Counted from the stretch's first letter, positions 9,324 through 18,025 are shown. The stretch: DNA of 64,000 nucleotides from Acidimicrobiales bacterium (GCA_041394185.1 JAWKIQ010000002.1:744001-808000), one strand, 5' to 3'. A program made the numbers and translations. Notes: generated by a model from the sequence alone, not told the origin.

Positions 9324-9889
9324 CGTCCGCCACCCGTGGTGATGATCACAGGTGCCGGCTGCTCGTCGAGGTGGATGCCGGCCCCGCCGCCGTTCTGTTC
9401 GCGGCGCTGGGTGAGCTCTCCGGTGCGGATCTTTTCGTGCAGGGTCAAGATTGCATGGAGCAGTGTCTCGGGTCCCGGAGGACACCCGGGTGCGTAGACA
9501 TCGACAGGAACGATCTGGTCGACGCCCTGGACGATGGCGTAGTTGTTGAACATCCCGCCGCTGGACGCGCATACGCCCATGGAGATGACCCACTTGGGTT
9601 CCATCATCTGGTCGTAGACGGTCCGCAGAACGGGGGCCATCTTCTGGCTGACACGTCCGGCCACGATCATGAGATCGGCCTGGCGTGGCGACGCCCGGAA
9701 CGTCTCCATGCCATAGCGCGCCATGTCATAGTGGGCGGCGCCCGTCGCCATCATCTCGATGGCACAGCACGCCAAACCAAAGGTCGCCGGCATCAGCGAG
9801 CGCCGGCGGGCCCACTTGACCAGCTCCTCGATGGGAGCGGTGATGAAGTTGTGTTGGAGTCCTTCGAGGCCGTCGTCGAGGAATCCCAT
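9320..9889 (-). CDS. nuoB: NADH-quinone oxidoreductase subunit B (cluster N2)
   Basis: A 189-aa subunit that binds the terminal cluster N2, which reduces quinone. The four ligands are visible: adjacent C41-C42 (GLACCAIEMM), C107 (ISMGVCASS) and C136 (APGCPPGPE). The last 20 residues form a polar tail. The start overlaps the nuoA stop by one base. Confidence 0.97.
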   Translation of the reverse strand: MGFLDDGLEGLQHNFITAPIEELVKWARRRSLMPATFGLACCAIEMMATGAAHYDMARYGMETFRASPRQADLMIVAGRVSQKMAPVLRTVYDQMMEPKWVISMGVCASSGGMFNNYAIVQGVDQIVPVDVYAPGCPPGPETLLHAILTLHEKIRTGELTQRREQNGGGAGIHLDEQPAPVIITTGGGR

Positions 9890-10365
9890 CAGGCTGCCTC
9901 ACCTTCCGCTTGTGGCTGTGGGACGGCGAAGCGTCCCTCGAGCCCGACCTTGCGGACCGTGCTCGTGGTGGTGCGCTCGGGTGAGCGAACCGGGTCGAGT
10001 CGCTTCCTCCCGGGACCCCAGTTGAGGCCTCCGAGCGCGAGCTCATAGACGAAGGTCAGGAAGAAGATGCCAGCAAAGATCAGCATCGCGACCAGGCCAA
10101 AAGCCCCTAGTTCGCCGTTGGCGACGGCCCACGGATACAAGAACACGATCTCGATGTCGAACATGATGAACAACATCGCGACCAGATAGAACTTGACCGG
10201 GAATCGCTCGGGCGCCTCGACGGTATCGGTGATGCCGCACTCGTATGGCGCCGACTTCGCCCTCGTCGCTCGGCTGGGCGCGAGCAAGCGAGATGCGAAG
10301 ATACTCCCCAGTACGAATATGACCCCCAGTACCCCCAGCGTCAGAATCGGCAGGTACTGCTCCAT
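9889..10365 (-). CDS. nuoA: NADH-quinone oxidoreductase subunit A
   Basis: A three-helix membrane subunit with the family blocks YECG (residues 41-44) and FIMFDIEIVFLYPWA. At 158 aa it is longer than usual because of a 40-residue basic C-terminal tail. It starts only 11 bp after the end of the bc-module gene at 10377, with no room for a promoter or terminator, so nuo is probably read through from the bc genes. Confidence 0.95.
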   Translation of the reverse strand: MEQYLPILTLGVLGVIFVLGSIFASRLLAPSRATRAKSAPYECGITDTVEAPERFPVKFYLVAMLFIMFDIEIVFLYPWAVANGELGAFGLVAMLIFAGIFFLTFVYELALGGLNWGPGRKRLDPVRSPERTTTSTVRKVGLEGRFAVPQPQAEGEAA

Positions 10366-10376
10366 CGGTCTTTTCC

Positions 10377-11189
10377 TTAGGTTTGGGCGCCGCTCCTGGC
10401 CATCAGGGCCAAGTCACGACGGTGCAACTGATAAGCGGTGATCGCGAAGAGGATCCCAGACCCCACCGTTATCAGGAATGGCGGGAATCGCAAGTTGCCC
10501 TGGTCGCGAACCATCACGACACTCCAGATGGTGGCGTTGTCGTCCAGGACGCGCTCGGGAATCGGAGCATCGGAGTTCAGGTCGATCGGCGGCTGGTCTT
10601 GATAAGCCTGCACCTGGACCACGGTGTAGTGGGGTGAGCCCCACGTGGGCAGGAAGAAGTCGAAGAGCTTGTTGCTGGGAATCAGCGGGCGAGAGCGCTC
10701 GCCACCGATACGAAACGCTCGGTGGTGGAAGATGTCCTGGGCGCTCTCGTACAAGCAGTTGTTGACAACCTCGAGGCGACGCTCGTCGGCAGCAGCACAG
10801 ACGATCTCGGCATCTGCCGCCGAGTCGATGTCGCCGCGCTCTTCAGCGCTGACAAGCTGCCAATCGCCTGGCGGTTCGGCACCCAACGGCAGGTTGGCGA
10901 GTTGCTGAACCTCGTCGACGTCGGCAGCGGCCAGGTTGGTCGTTATCTGCAGCGGTCGCCACGAGGGCGGATCGCCGACCAGACCGATGCCATAGACCCA
11001 CCAGATGATGCCCATCAGGAACATCCAGCCGGCAAGACCACAGAGTGAAATCAAGAATCCGAGGCGGGTTCCGACGTTGGTCGCCAACAGGAGGTAGACC
11101 GAACCGCACAGCACGATGAAACCGATGCCGACAGCGAGGTAGCCGGTTATGTTCGGATCCCACTGGAAAGCGAGCAGGCTGCTGATCAT
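10377..11189 (-). CDS. Conserved membrane protein of the bc-nuo operon, function unknown
   Basis: This 270-aa protein has two or three N-terminal helices (about residues 15-35, 43-72), a roughly 150-residue polar domain that is probably outside the membrane, and one C-terminal helix (about 232-255, FPPFLITVGSGILFAITAY). No cofactor motif is seen, although two isolated cysteines occur in the polar domain. Its place between the diheme cyt c and nuoA suggests a structural or assembly role in the bc complex. I do not recognise the family. Confidence 0.75.
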   Translation of the reverse strand: MISSLLAFQWDPNITGYLAVGIGFIVLCGSVYLLLATNVGTRLGFLISLCGLAGWMFLMGIIWWVYGIGLVGDPPSWRPLQITTNLAAADVDEVQQLANLPLGAEPPGDWQLVSAEERGDIDSAADAEIVCAAADERRLEVVNNCLYESAQDIFHHRAFRIGGERSRPLIPSNKLFDFFLPTWGSPHYTVVQVQAYQDQPPIDLNSDAPIPERVLDDNATIWSVVMVRDQGNLRFPPFLITVGSGILFAITAYQLHRRDLALMARSGAQT

Positions 11190-11196
11190 CTGCGAC

Positions 11197-12312
11197 TTAT
11201 CCCTCGCTCGATTCTGGGTTGACCTCGTCGCCAGCCGTGCCGGTCAGGCCGGGCTCGAGCTCGAAGGTCCTGGTGTACTCGACAATGGCTCGGATCTCGT
11301 CTTCTGAGAGGAAGGTGCCGAATCCGGGCATTCCGTAGTTGCCGAGGCCCCTGGTGCCGTAGGGAACGTCCTGCTCGGCGCCTCGGGTGACGAAACCGAT
11401 CTGGTCTTCGATGTCGGGGAACTGCTCGGTCAACGATGCAGCGCTGAGCGGTCGGCCGTACGCGCCCGCACCCGGCTGCCCGGGCTCGATGGTCACCTCG
11501 GCTCCGGTCGGCTGAACGTGGGTACCACGCGAGCTGTAGAACGGGGTGTGGCACCGGGCGCAATGCAGCTCGTAGAGGACCTGGCCCTCTGACTTGCCGG
11601 CGTTCTCGTCGAGCCCCTGTTGGGTGGCGAACGCGCTCTGCCACTTGTCGACGACCTCTTCTTGGCTCAGCTGGTTGTGCCAGAGATAGTCGATGACGTC
11701 CTGTATCTGCTGCTCGTTGCCTGGGCCGCCGCCGGGCAGACCCCATGCCGGCATGACCGGAGCACGTCCGAAGTTGAGGATCGAGCGAACCTCGGTGCTG
11801 TCCTCGGGATCTTCGATGTCGGTGTCGAAGCGGTAGAACACGTCGTTCAGCGAGGGTGCGGCCCAGTTGACCTGGACGCTGACCTCGTCGCCGCTGCTGC
11901 CCCGGGGCAACTTGACGATGGTGGCAGCAGCACCACCGCTGAGGTCTTCGCCGTGGCAGCTGTTGCACTGGAAACCGGCCGTGTAGGCCTCTTCGCCCCG
12001 TGAAAGGGCCTGGTCGTCGAGCAACCGCTGGGCGCCGTCTTGGCGCCCGGGCTCACGCAGCCAATAGATCGGCAGACCGAGGCCGATGACAGCCAGGAAC
12101 AGCACGCCCCAAGCCTGGACGCGCTCGAGCCGTGGGCCCTCGAACTCGTCGTCGGTCGGCATGGGCTTGCGGTTGGCCGCAAGCTCGACCTCAGACCCGA
12201 GTTCGGCCTTCGACTGAAGGATGTTGACGAACACATAGACGACCCAGGCGATGATGATGATCGCGAGGATCACCAGACCGATGGTCCGTTCTGTGCTGGC
12301 AGCGATGATCAC
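11197..12312 (-). CDS. Membrane-anchored diheme cytochrome c of bc module 1
   Basis: A 371-aa protein with two N-terminal helices (about residues 9-32 and 67-86) and two covalent heme sites, CNSCH at 116-120 and CARCH at 251-255, each in a class I cytochrome c domain. Candidate axial methionines are in APVMPAWG and GMPGFGTF. It probably serves as the QcrC-like electron acceptor from the Rieske protein. It follows the Rieske gene by 55 bp. Confidence 0.88.
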   Translation of the reverse strand: MIIAASTERTIGLVILAIIIIAWVVYVFVNILQSKAELGSEVELAANRKPMPTDDEFEGPRLERVQAWGVLFLAVIGLGLPIYWLREPGRQDGAQRLLDDQALSRGEEAYTAGFQCNSCHGEDLSGGAAATIVKLPRGSSGDEVSVQVNWAAPSLNDVFYRFDTDIEDPEDSTEVRSILNFGRAPVMPAWGLPGGGPGNEQQIQDVIDYLWHNQLSQEEVVDKWQSAFATQQGLDENAGKSEGQVLYELHCARCHTPFYSSRGTHVQPTGAEVTIEPGQPGAGAYGRPLSAASLTEQFPDIEDQIGFVTRGAEQDVPYGTRGLGNYGMPGFGTFLSEDEIRAIVEYTRTFELEPGLTGTAGDEVNPESSEG

Positions 12313-12367
12313 GAATTCTCTCTCCCGCCCGATGCTTCGAGCGACGCCGGGTAGCCGGCGTCAGACC

Positions 12368-13237
12368 TTAGTGGCCACCCGAGGTGCAGTGCGGCCCCTC
12401 AAGACCTTGGTTGGTGGTGTTGACACCCGGCGTGGGTCCTTGAAGGACCGCTCCGGTGTTGACAATGACGTCCTGACCGCTGATCTCGATGGGGAACGCA
12501 TCGAGACCGCGAGGTGCCGGGCCGGCCTTTTTTTGGCCAACACGGTTGTACTGCGAACCGTGGCATGGGCACTCGAACCACTGCGACGTCGCGCAGGCAG
12601 GAACCTTGCAGCCCAGGTGCGGGCACTTTTGCCACAGTGCGATCATCCCTGCCTCGAGACCGGGGTGAAGCGCCTCTTTGTACACAGCCTTGCCGGCGGC
12701 GAGTGCGTCGGCCGGATAGGGCTGCACGTAGGTCTGGGCCTCGGAGAAGTAGGCGAAGTTGACGGCTGGCTGGCTGCTCTCCCATGCCGTCTGAACATCT
12801 TCGATGGTGCCGACCTTGACCTTGGAACCGAAACCACCGCCGGCCTTGGGCCAAAGGAACGCCAACACCGCAGCACCAAAGCCCGAAAGGCTGAGACCCA
12901 TGAGGCCAATGGCAGAACGGTTGAGGAATTGGCGGCGGCTGACACCGAGCGCTTCGGGGTCAGGTGGTGTCCACACCTCGGGAGCGGTGGCGACCTTGAC
13001 CGGCTCGATCGAGCCGCCGATGCGCTCGAGGGCCGCAGCCCGTTCGACCTCGCGGCCAGAGACCGACTCGACGTCGTCGTTCACGCCGAGACCAACCGCA
13101 GCCTCGCGGCTGAGGGTTTCGCGCGACAGGTGGCCCAAGCCCGCCTGGTCGCGGCGGCGCATAGAAACCACGGCAACAACCACGGCCAAACCGACCAGGG
13201 CTGGTATTGCGATGGCGAGCACTGTTGAGGCGTCCAT
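12368..13237 (-). CDS. qcrA: Rieske [2Fe-2S] protein of bc module 1
   Basis: A 289-aa subunit with an N-terminal helix (about 4-26), a basic stretch ending in RRQFLNRSAIG that leads into a second helix (about 165 to 185 counted with the linker), and the cluster motifs CPHLGC and CPCHGS that give two Cys and two His ligands. The PAPRGLDAFPIEI segment is the conserved end of the Rieske fold. The TM arrangement resembles actinobacterial QcrA with its extra helices. Confidence 0.93.
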   Translation of the reverse strand: MDASTVLAIAIPALVGLAVVVAVVSMRRRDQAGLGHLSRETLSREAAVGLGVNDDVESVSGREVERAAALERIGGSIEPVKVATAPEVWTPPDPEALGVSRRQFLNRSAIGLMGLSLSGFGAAVLAFLWPKAGGGFGSKVKVGTIEDVQTAWESSQPAVNFAYFSEAQTYVQPYPADALAAGKAVYKEALHPGLEAGMIALWQKCPHLGCKVPACATSQWFECPCHGSQYNRVGQKKAGPAPRGLDAFPIEISGQDVIVNTGAVLQGPTPGVNTTNQGLEGPHCTSGGH

Positions 13238-13255
13238 AACTGAGTCCCTTGCCGA

Positions 13256-13975
13256 CTAGAGGTGGAAGATGCCAGTGAGGCCGGTGTCCCACGGCATGGT
13301 GAAGTTGAACCCGGGGCCGCGGAAGAACGAGCTGACGATGGTGAGCACGGCCCAGAACATGAGGTGGATCGTGAACAGCGAAACCATGAACTTGCGGTCT
13401 TCTGGCTTCTTGCTGGGGTTGCGATCGACGTAGGGCGCCAGGATCAGCAGGCCCAGGACCACACCGGGAATTGTGACGCCGGCGATCATCGGATGGAACA
13501 TCGTCAAGAGTTCCTGGAGGCCGAGGAAGTACCACGGTGCCTTCGCCGGGTTGGGTGTGTTGTTGAAGTCGGCCAACGTCAGCAGCGGAGCGTTGACGAA
13601 GATGCTGAAGATCAACAAGAAGGCGGTGATGAACAGGGCTGCAGTGAACTCGGCGGCCAACAGGTGCGGCCACGTGTGCACCTTGTCGACCGTATTCGAC
13701 TTGATGTCCTGGATCGAGCCCGACTTGACCACGGTGAGCAGGCGCTGCGTGTGTCCGCCAGGGCCAGCGGCCAGGGGCGGGGCAAGTGTGGCTACGCCAC
13801 CGCCGGCTCCGGCGGGGGCAACGGCACCGCCACCCTGCTGGCTCTTTTCGAGCAGGGCGCGCGGGATCTTCTCGCCGTCGTCACCCGAAGGTGCGCCCGA
13901 ATCGCCCCCGTCGCCCGACGCCTTGCTGCGGGCGGCCTTGGAGCGGTTGAGCAGGTGTTCTGGGATCTCTGTCAT
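13256..13975 (-). CDS. Cytochrome b C-terminal half (subunit IV-like) of bc module 1
   Basis: A 239-aa three-helix protein. PAKAPWYFLGLQELL is the PEWY-equivalent loop, here PWYF, of the quinol oxidation site in split cytochromes b. The first 90 residues form a cytoplasmic extension with two copies of a short motif, IPEHLLNRS at residue 4 and IPRALLEKS at about 37, separated by Gly/Ala-rich sequence. The same motif opens the cyt c at 16038. Confidence 0.92.
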   Translation of the reverse strand: MTEIPEHLLNRSKAARSKASGDGGDSGAPSGDDGEKIPRALLEKSQQGGGAVAPAGAGGGVATLAPPLAAGPGGHTQRLLTVVKSGSIQDIKSNTVDKVHTWPHLLAAEFTAALFITAFLLIFSIFVNAPLLTLADFNNTPNPAKAPWYFLGLQELLTMFHPMIAGVTIPGVVLGLLILAPYVDRNPSKKPEDRKFMVSLFTIHLMFWAVLTIVSSFFRGPGFNFTMPWDTGLTGIFHL

Positions 13976-13994
13976 CTAAAAGATTCCCTTCGGC

Positions 13995-14789
13995 CTAGAG
14001 CGGACCGGAGATGCCGCCGTCCTTGCGGACTCTCCAGAAATGGATCGCCATGAAGATGACGATGGTGAACGGGAGCATCAGTACGTGTAGCACGTACCAA
14101 CGGAGAAGTGTTTCTGCACCGATCTGGTTTCCGCCGAGCAGCACGAAGCGGACCTGCTCGCCGAACACCGGCGTGAAGCCCATCATGTTGGTGCCCACGG
14201 TGACGGCCCACAAGGCCAGCTGATCCCACGGCAGCAGATAACCGGTGAACGACAGCAGGAGTGTGAGCTTCAGCAACATGACGCCGATGACCCAGTTGAA
14301 CTCACGGGGGGCCTTGTATGCGCCGTGATAGAAGACGCGGGCCATGTGCAAGAACACCGACAACACCATGAGGTGGGCGGCCCATCTGTGCATGTTGCGC
14401 ACCAGCAGGCCGAACGCAACCGAGGTCTGGAGGTTGGCGATGTCTGCCCACGCAGCGGCTGCCGTTGGACGGTAGAAGAACATCAAGAAGATGCCCGTCA
14501 CCGTCAACAAGATGAACAGGAAGAAGCTCAGCCCGCCGAGGCACAGCGTGTAGCTGACCTTGACCGCGTGGCGCTTCACCTTCACCGGGTGAAGGTGATA
14601 CAGCACGCTGTTCATGATCACGTACGAGCGGTTCCTGGGGCTGTCTGTGTAGCCCTTGCGGAATATCGAGCCCGGACGAAAGATCGAGTTCCAGGCCTGT
14701 GAACTCTGGGTCTTGTCGACCACGTTGTTCATGGTGTCTTGAACCCGCTCGGGGAGACTGGGCTTGCGCTTTTCGATGGTCTTGGCCAT
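13995..14789 (-). CDS. qcrB: Cytochrome b N-terminal half (b6-type) of bc module 1
   Basis: This 264-aa four-helix protein binds two hemes b through H134/H235 and H148/H250. The spacings HX13H and HX14H match the cytochrome b6 pattern rather than the mitochondrial one. HLHPVKVKRHAV near residue 65 and SFTGYLLPWDQLALWAVTVG at 180-199 are family blocks. ATG 14789 is taken as the start because upstream sequence belongs to the ferredoxin gene region in another frame. It is followed by the separate C-terminal half. Confidence 0.95.
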   Translation of the reverse strand: MAKTIEKRKPSLPERVQDTMNNVVDKTQSSQAWNSIFRPGSIFRKGYTDSPRNRSYVIMNSVLYHLHPVKVKRHAVKVSYTLCLGGLSFFLFILLTVTGIFLMFFYRPTAAAAWADIANLQTSVAFGLLVRNMHRWAAHLMVLSVFLHMARVFYHGAYKAPREFNWVIGVMLLKLTLLLSFTGYLLPWDQLALWAVTVGTNMMGFTPVFGEQVRFVLLGGNQIGAETLLRWYVLHVLMLPFTIVIFMAIHFWRVRKDGGISGPL

Positions 14790-14811
14790 GTCGGAGTTCC
14801 TGCCTGTCCTC

Positions 14812-15228
14812 TCAGAACCGCATGCCGTAGGCGTAGCCGTGGTTGTTGGTGCGCCCGTGGACATCGCCGTCCGCAGGCGGGTTGTTCGTGACCTTGCCGA
14901 GGGTGATGACACCCGTCGGGCAACGATCGACACACAGTGCGCAGCGGGTGCACACGTCGTCGTCGATCAAGAACACCGACGCGTCGGTGGGATCGGAGCC
15001 AGGTAGATCGGCACCGATGGCCTCGTCGATGACATCTGTCGAAACGAGCCAGATGCACTTCCACGGGCAGATGTCGACACAGCCCTCGCAGGTGATGCAC
15101 TCGGACTGATCGATGTTGATGAACTGCTTGGGCTTGACCGCGGCCGCCAAGTAGTCGGCATCGACCGTCTGCAGGACGTAGTCGGTGCGGAACTCGGGCA
15201 GCGGCGGGTTTGCGTCGGTCTTGGCCAT
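14812..15228 (-). CDS. 2[4Fe-4S] ferredoxin embedded in bc module 1
   Basis: A soluble 138-aa protein with two clusters, CITCEGCVDICP at about residue 49 and CTRCALCVDRCP at about 91. An insertion of about 25 residues (including VIDEAIGADLPGS) separates them, so it is not a minimal ferredoxin. It lies between a membrane protein (overlap TGATG) and cyt b N-half, in an operon where bc complexes normally have no ferredoxin. It may deliver or accept electrons at the complex; the partner is unknown. Confidence 0.9.
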   Translation of the reverse strand: MAKTDANPPLPEFRTDYVLQTVDADYLAAAVKPKQFINIDQSECITCEGCVDICPWKCIWLVSTDVIDEAIGADLPGSDPTDASVFLIDDDVCTRCALCVDRCPTGVITLGKVTNNPPADGDVHGRTNNHGYAYGMRF

Positions 15229-15677
15229 CAGGCCTCCCTGACCAGGGGACGGCCGAAGTCCGAAGGTGCAGCGGTGGCGGCTTCCTTGGCCTTGGCCCGC
15301 TCGCCACGGTTCTGCCAGTAGGCGGCGGTGATGGGAAGAAGAGCCAAGGCGACGACGTGCTCGATGACCACGACGATGTCGCGAATGGCCAGGTAGGTGA
15401 TGGAGAACGGGAACCAGCCACCCTGGGCCTTGGCCTCGAGGATTGCCCCTGGGCCCACGAAGAAGCGCTCGTTGTTCCAGCCCTCAGAGTCGACCCAGTC
15501 GACGAACTGGTCGGGAAGGATGCCAAACCACAGGATCAGCAGCATGAAGACGTAGGCCGAGCCGATCATCGCCTCGCCCCATGTCGTCGGCTGATCGGCG
15601 GGCCTTCGGTCTGCATAGACGAAGATGCCGGCGGTCATGCCGATGGTGATCACGAGTGCCGTGATGAATGCGACCAC
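15228..15677 (-). CDS. Small membrane protein, first gene of the bc-nuo operon
   Basis: A 149-aa protein with helices at about 3-22, 37-57 and 95-120, the last followed by a basic cytoplasmic tail. The GTG start at 15677 has a strong AGGAGG 9 nt upstream, which sets the start. It has no heme, Fe-S or signal motif. As the leading gene of the bc module it may be a membrane anchor for the ferredoxin, but that is inference from position. Confidence 0.78.
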   Translation of the reverse strand: MVAFITALVITIGMTAGIFVYADRRPADQPTTWGEAMIGSAYVFMLLILWFGILPDQFVDWVDSEGWNNERFFVGPGAILEAKAQGGWFPFSITYLAIRDIVVVIEHVVALALLPITAAYWQNRGERAKAKEAATAAPSDFGRPLVREA

Positions 15678-16037
15678 GCTCTACGTCCTCCTTACCAATC
15701 CGAACTCGACCTGTAGATCTCGACCCGAGCGCCTCGGCGCGCACGAGGGCGGACCTTGTGAATCGCCTCACAATGTATCCGCACCCGACCGCACGCGAAA
15801 ACCGTCGAGTTGTCTAATACGCGAAACGGTACCGAACCAAACGAAGGTGCCGCGCCGACTCGACCAGGCTACGCCACCGATCGACCATCGCGGATCATTG
15901 TCTTCGGGTCGGTTTCGCGTGGCAGACTGGTGCGACGGTTTTGTCGAGCCCTGGCTGCGCGTTCGCTAGGCTCGCGTGGCGAGACCACCAAGTGAGAGGC
16001 GGGCCCACGCGCCCGACCGCCCCTGGCGGAGGAATCT
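15678..16037. other. Divergent intergenic region with Rex site and two promoters
   Basis: This 360-bp gap separates the bc-nuo operon (minus) from the cyt c gene (plus). It holds the Rex-like operator at 15756-15773. A minus-strand -10 candidate TACATT (15778-15773) abuts the operator. A plus-strand -10 candidate TAGGCT lies at 15967-15972, and a GGAGG ribosome site 5 nt before the cyt c GTG start. No further ORF with coding character is seen. Confidence 0.7.
15756..15773. promoter_or_regulatory. Rex operator (ROP-like inverted repeat)
   Basis: TTGTGAATCGCCTCACAA matches the Rex consensus TTGTGAA-N4-TTCACAA at 13 of 14 defined positions. It overlaps the last base of a minus-strand -10 box (TACATT) and lies 79 bp upstream of the bc-nuo operon start. 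A rex gene is present at 22351. Binding here would repress bc and complex I genes when NADH is low, by the known logic of Rex. Confidence 0.8.
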
Positions 16038-16775
16038 GTGACCGAAGTACCCGAATACCTGCTGGAGCGTTCGCGAGAGCGTCGTCGCGCTCTTGGCCTG
16101 CTCGGCGACGATGGCGGCGCGCCCGCCGCGTCGTCCGATGGCGGCGCGTCGCCAGCGCCCGTGGCTGCGGCCCCCGCCCCGGTGGCTGCTGCGGCCCCGG
16201 CTGCGGTCGAGTCGAAGCCCGAGCCGCCAAAGCCAGACTCGCCAGAGGTGGCAGCCGCCAAGTCCAGGCACAAGATCCCCATGTGGGTGCTGCCCGTGTT
16301 GTTCCTGCTGCCCGTCTGGGGCATCACCTATGTGCAGATGATGGCCGACGAGGAAGTCACCGAGGTCACCGCATTGAGCGAAGGCGCCCAGGTGTACAAC
16401 GCCCGCGGCTGCGCGGGTTGCCACGGCGCCGGTGGCGGCGGCGGTGTCGGCTATCCGTTCACCGAGGGTTCAGTTCTGCTGACCTTCCCGACCATCGATC
16501 CGATGCTCGACTGGATTGCAGCCGGCACGACCGAGTGGGGCGTCGGAAACGTGATCGGCGACCCGAATCGCCCGGGCGGTCCCCACATCGCAGGTGCCCG
16601 CGCCGTGATGCCAGGCTTCTCACAGCTGTCCGAGCACGAGATCTACGCCGTTGCTCGCTATGTCCGTGAGCAGCTCGGAGGCGAGGAGCTCGCCGAGGCC
16701 GACATCGAAGCCCGCGATCTCGTATGGGAAGAGCTCGGTGGCGGCAGCGGTGGCGCCGGCGGCGGCGGTCACTGA
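16038..16775 (+). CDS. Membrane-anchored monoheme cytochrome c
   Basis: A 245-aa protein. The N-terminus MTEVPEYLLERSRERR repeats the motif found in the cyt b C-half at 13256. An Ala/Pro-rich linker (about 27-75), one helix (about 80-101) and a heme domain with CAGCH at 125-129 follow, with a candidate axial Met in ARAVMPGF. The Gly-rich C-terminus ends in GGGGH. It is divergent from the bc-nuo operon and probably carries electrons from bc module 1 to an oxidase. Confidence 0.88.
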   Translation: MTEVPEYLLERSRERRRALGLLGDDGGAPAASSDGGASPAPVAAAPAPVAAAAPAAVESKPEPPKPDSPEVAAAKSRHKIPMWVLPVLFLLPVWGITYVQMMADEEVTEVTALSEGAQVYNARGCAGCHGAGGGGGVGYPFTEGSVLLTFPTIDPMLDWIAAGTTEWGVGNVIGDPNRPGGPHIAGARAVMPGFSQLSEHEIYAVARYVREQLGGEELAEADIEARDLVWEELGGGSGGAGGGGH

Positions 16776-16810
16776 TCAACCGTCACCAGGCCTCGACGGA
16801 TCGGACGTAA

Positions 16811-18025
16811 TTGACGTCTGAGCGCTTCGACGTAGCCGTTGTGGGCGGAGGCATAGCGGGCGCATCAGCGGCCGCTGAGCTGGCTCGGCGGGGCCTGTCG
16901 GTGGTTGTACTCGAAAGCCGCGACAAAGCTTCTCGGGCGCCGGGAAACCTGGCTCTGACCCCCCACGCAATCGACTCGCTCGAACGCATGGGGGCTCTCC
17001 CCCACGACTGTCACGACGTAACCGGCGTGCGCGTGCTGGCTCACGGCCGCTCGATCGAGGTCGCATTTCCAGACTCCAGGCGGGGCGCCACCGTGGCGAG
17101 GGCCAGCGTGCTCGACCGGCTCGCCGAGACGGCCATCGAGTCGGGCGTCAGCTGGTTGTGGTCGACCACAGCCACAAACCCGATCTTCGACGACGGGATC
17201 CTGGTGGGATTCGACACCTATTCGGGGCCTGTGTGGTGCAGATTTGCCGTTGTGGCCGATGGGTCGCTGTCGAGGGTCGGGCGTCGCCTCGGTACCGCTC
17301 GGCGACGCACCAGGCCTCAAGCGGTAGCAGCGGCGCGAACCATGGCATGCGATGCGGCCGATCGCGGTTGGCTCGACATCGCCATCGACATCCACGATCG
17401 CAGGGGCAACAGTGTGCCCGGCATGGCGTGGGCATTTCCCACGGGTGAAAGCGAAGTAGACGTCGGCGTCGGTGTGCTCAGCACCTACCGAGACTCGGAC
17501 TCGGTGGTCATCGGTGATCTGCTCGAAGACTGGACCGACAAGCTGCCGCGTCGCTGGAACATCGACCCTCACGACACCGAAAGGGCCATGACAGGCCGGA
17601 TTCCGCTGGGCGACAGCGTGTGGCCGCGGACGGGCCCCAACTGGTTGGCGGTCGGAGATGCCGTGGCGATGACCAGCCCGCTGAACGGGGCCGGCGCGGC
17701 CGCGGCGCTGGGTACTGCGAGCCTGGCGATCGATCCGATGGTCGAGGCCGTCCGAAGAGACGACGGGTTGGCGCTACGCGACTACGAAGCGGCCCTAGAC
17801 ACTGCATACGCAGATCAGCTGACGATAGCCAGGCTGATCGCCCGCGGGCTGACCCGTCCGCGCGTGGCGGGCCTGTTGACCCGCGTAACCATGTGGACCC
17901 AGGGAAACCTCGACCTGGCCATGCACCTGGCCACCGGTCACCGGCCCAGCAGACGGGGTGCCGCGGCCGCGCGCCTGGTGGTGCAGCTGGCTCGTCTGGT
18001 TCCCGAGCCCCCAGAGCATCACTAG
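16811..18025 (+). CDS. Geranylgeranyl reductase family FAD-dependent oxidoreductase
   Basis: A 404-aa flavoprotein with VAVVGGGIAGASAAAELARRG at the N-terminus for FAD binding. The second FAD block is WLAVGDAVAMTSPLNGAGAAAAL near residue 275. The start is a TTG; no better codon lies upstream in frame. Relatives reduce isoprenoid chains; in mycobacteria a member saturates one unit of the menaquinone tail. Its place between bc and heme genes would fit such a role, but the substrate is not shown by the sequence. It converges on hemL with a 4-bp overlap. Confidence 0.82.
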   Translation: MTSERFDVAVVGGGIAGASAAAELARRGLSVVVLESRDKASRAPGNLALTPHAIDSLERMGALPHDCHDVTGVRVLAHGRSIEVAFPDSRRGATVARASVLDRLAETAIESGVSWLWSTTATNPIFDDGILVGFDTYSGPVWCRFAVVADGSLSRVGRRLGTARRRTRPQAVAAARTMACDAADRGWLDIAIDIHDRRGNSVPGMAWAFPTGESEVDVGVGVLSTYRDSDSVVIGDLLEDWTDKLPRRWNIDPHDTERAMTGRIPLGDSVWPRTGPNWLAVGDAVAMTSPLNGAGAAAALGTASLAIDPMVEAVRRDDGLALRDYEAALDTAYADQLTIARLIARGLTRPRVAGLLTRVTMWTQGNLDLAMHLATGHRPSRRGAAAARLVVQLARLVPEPPEHH

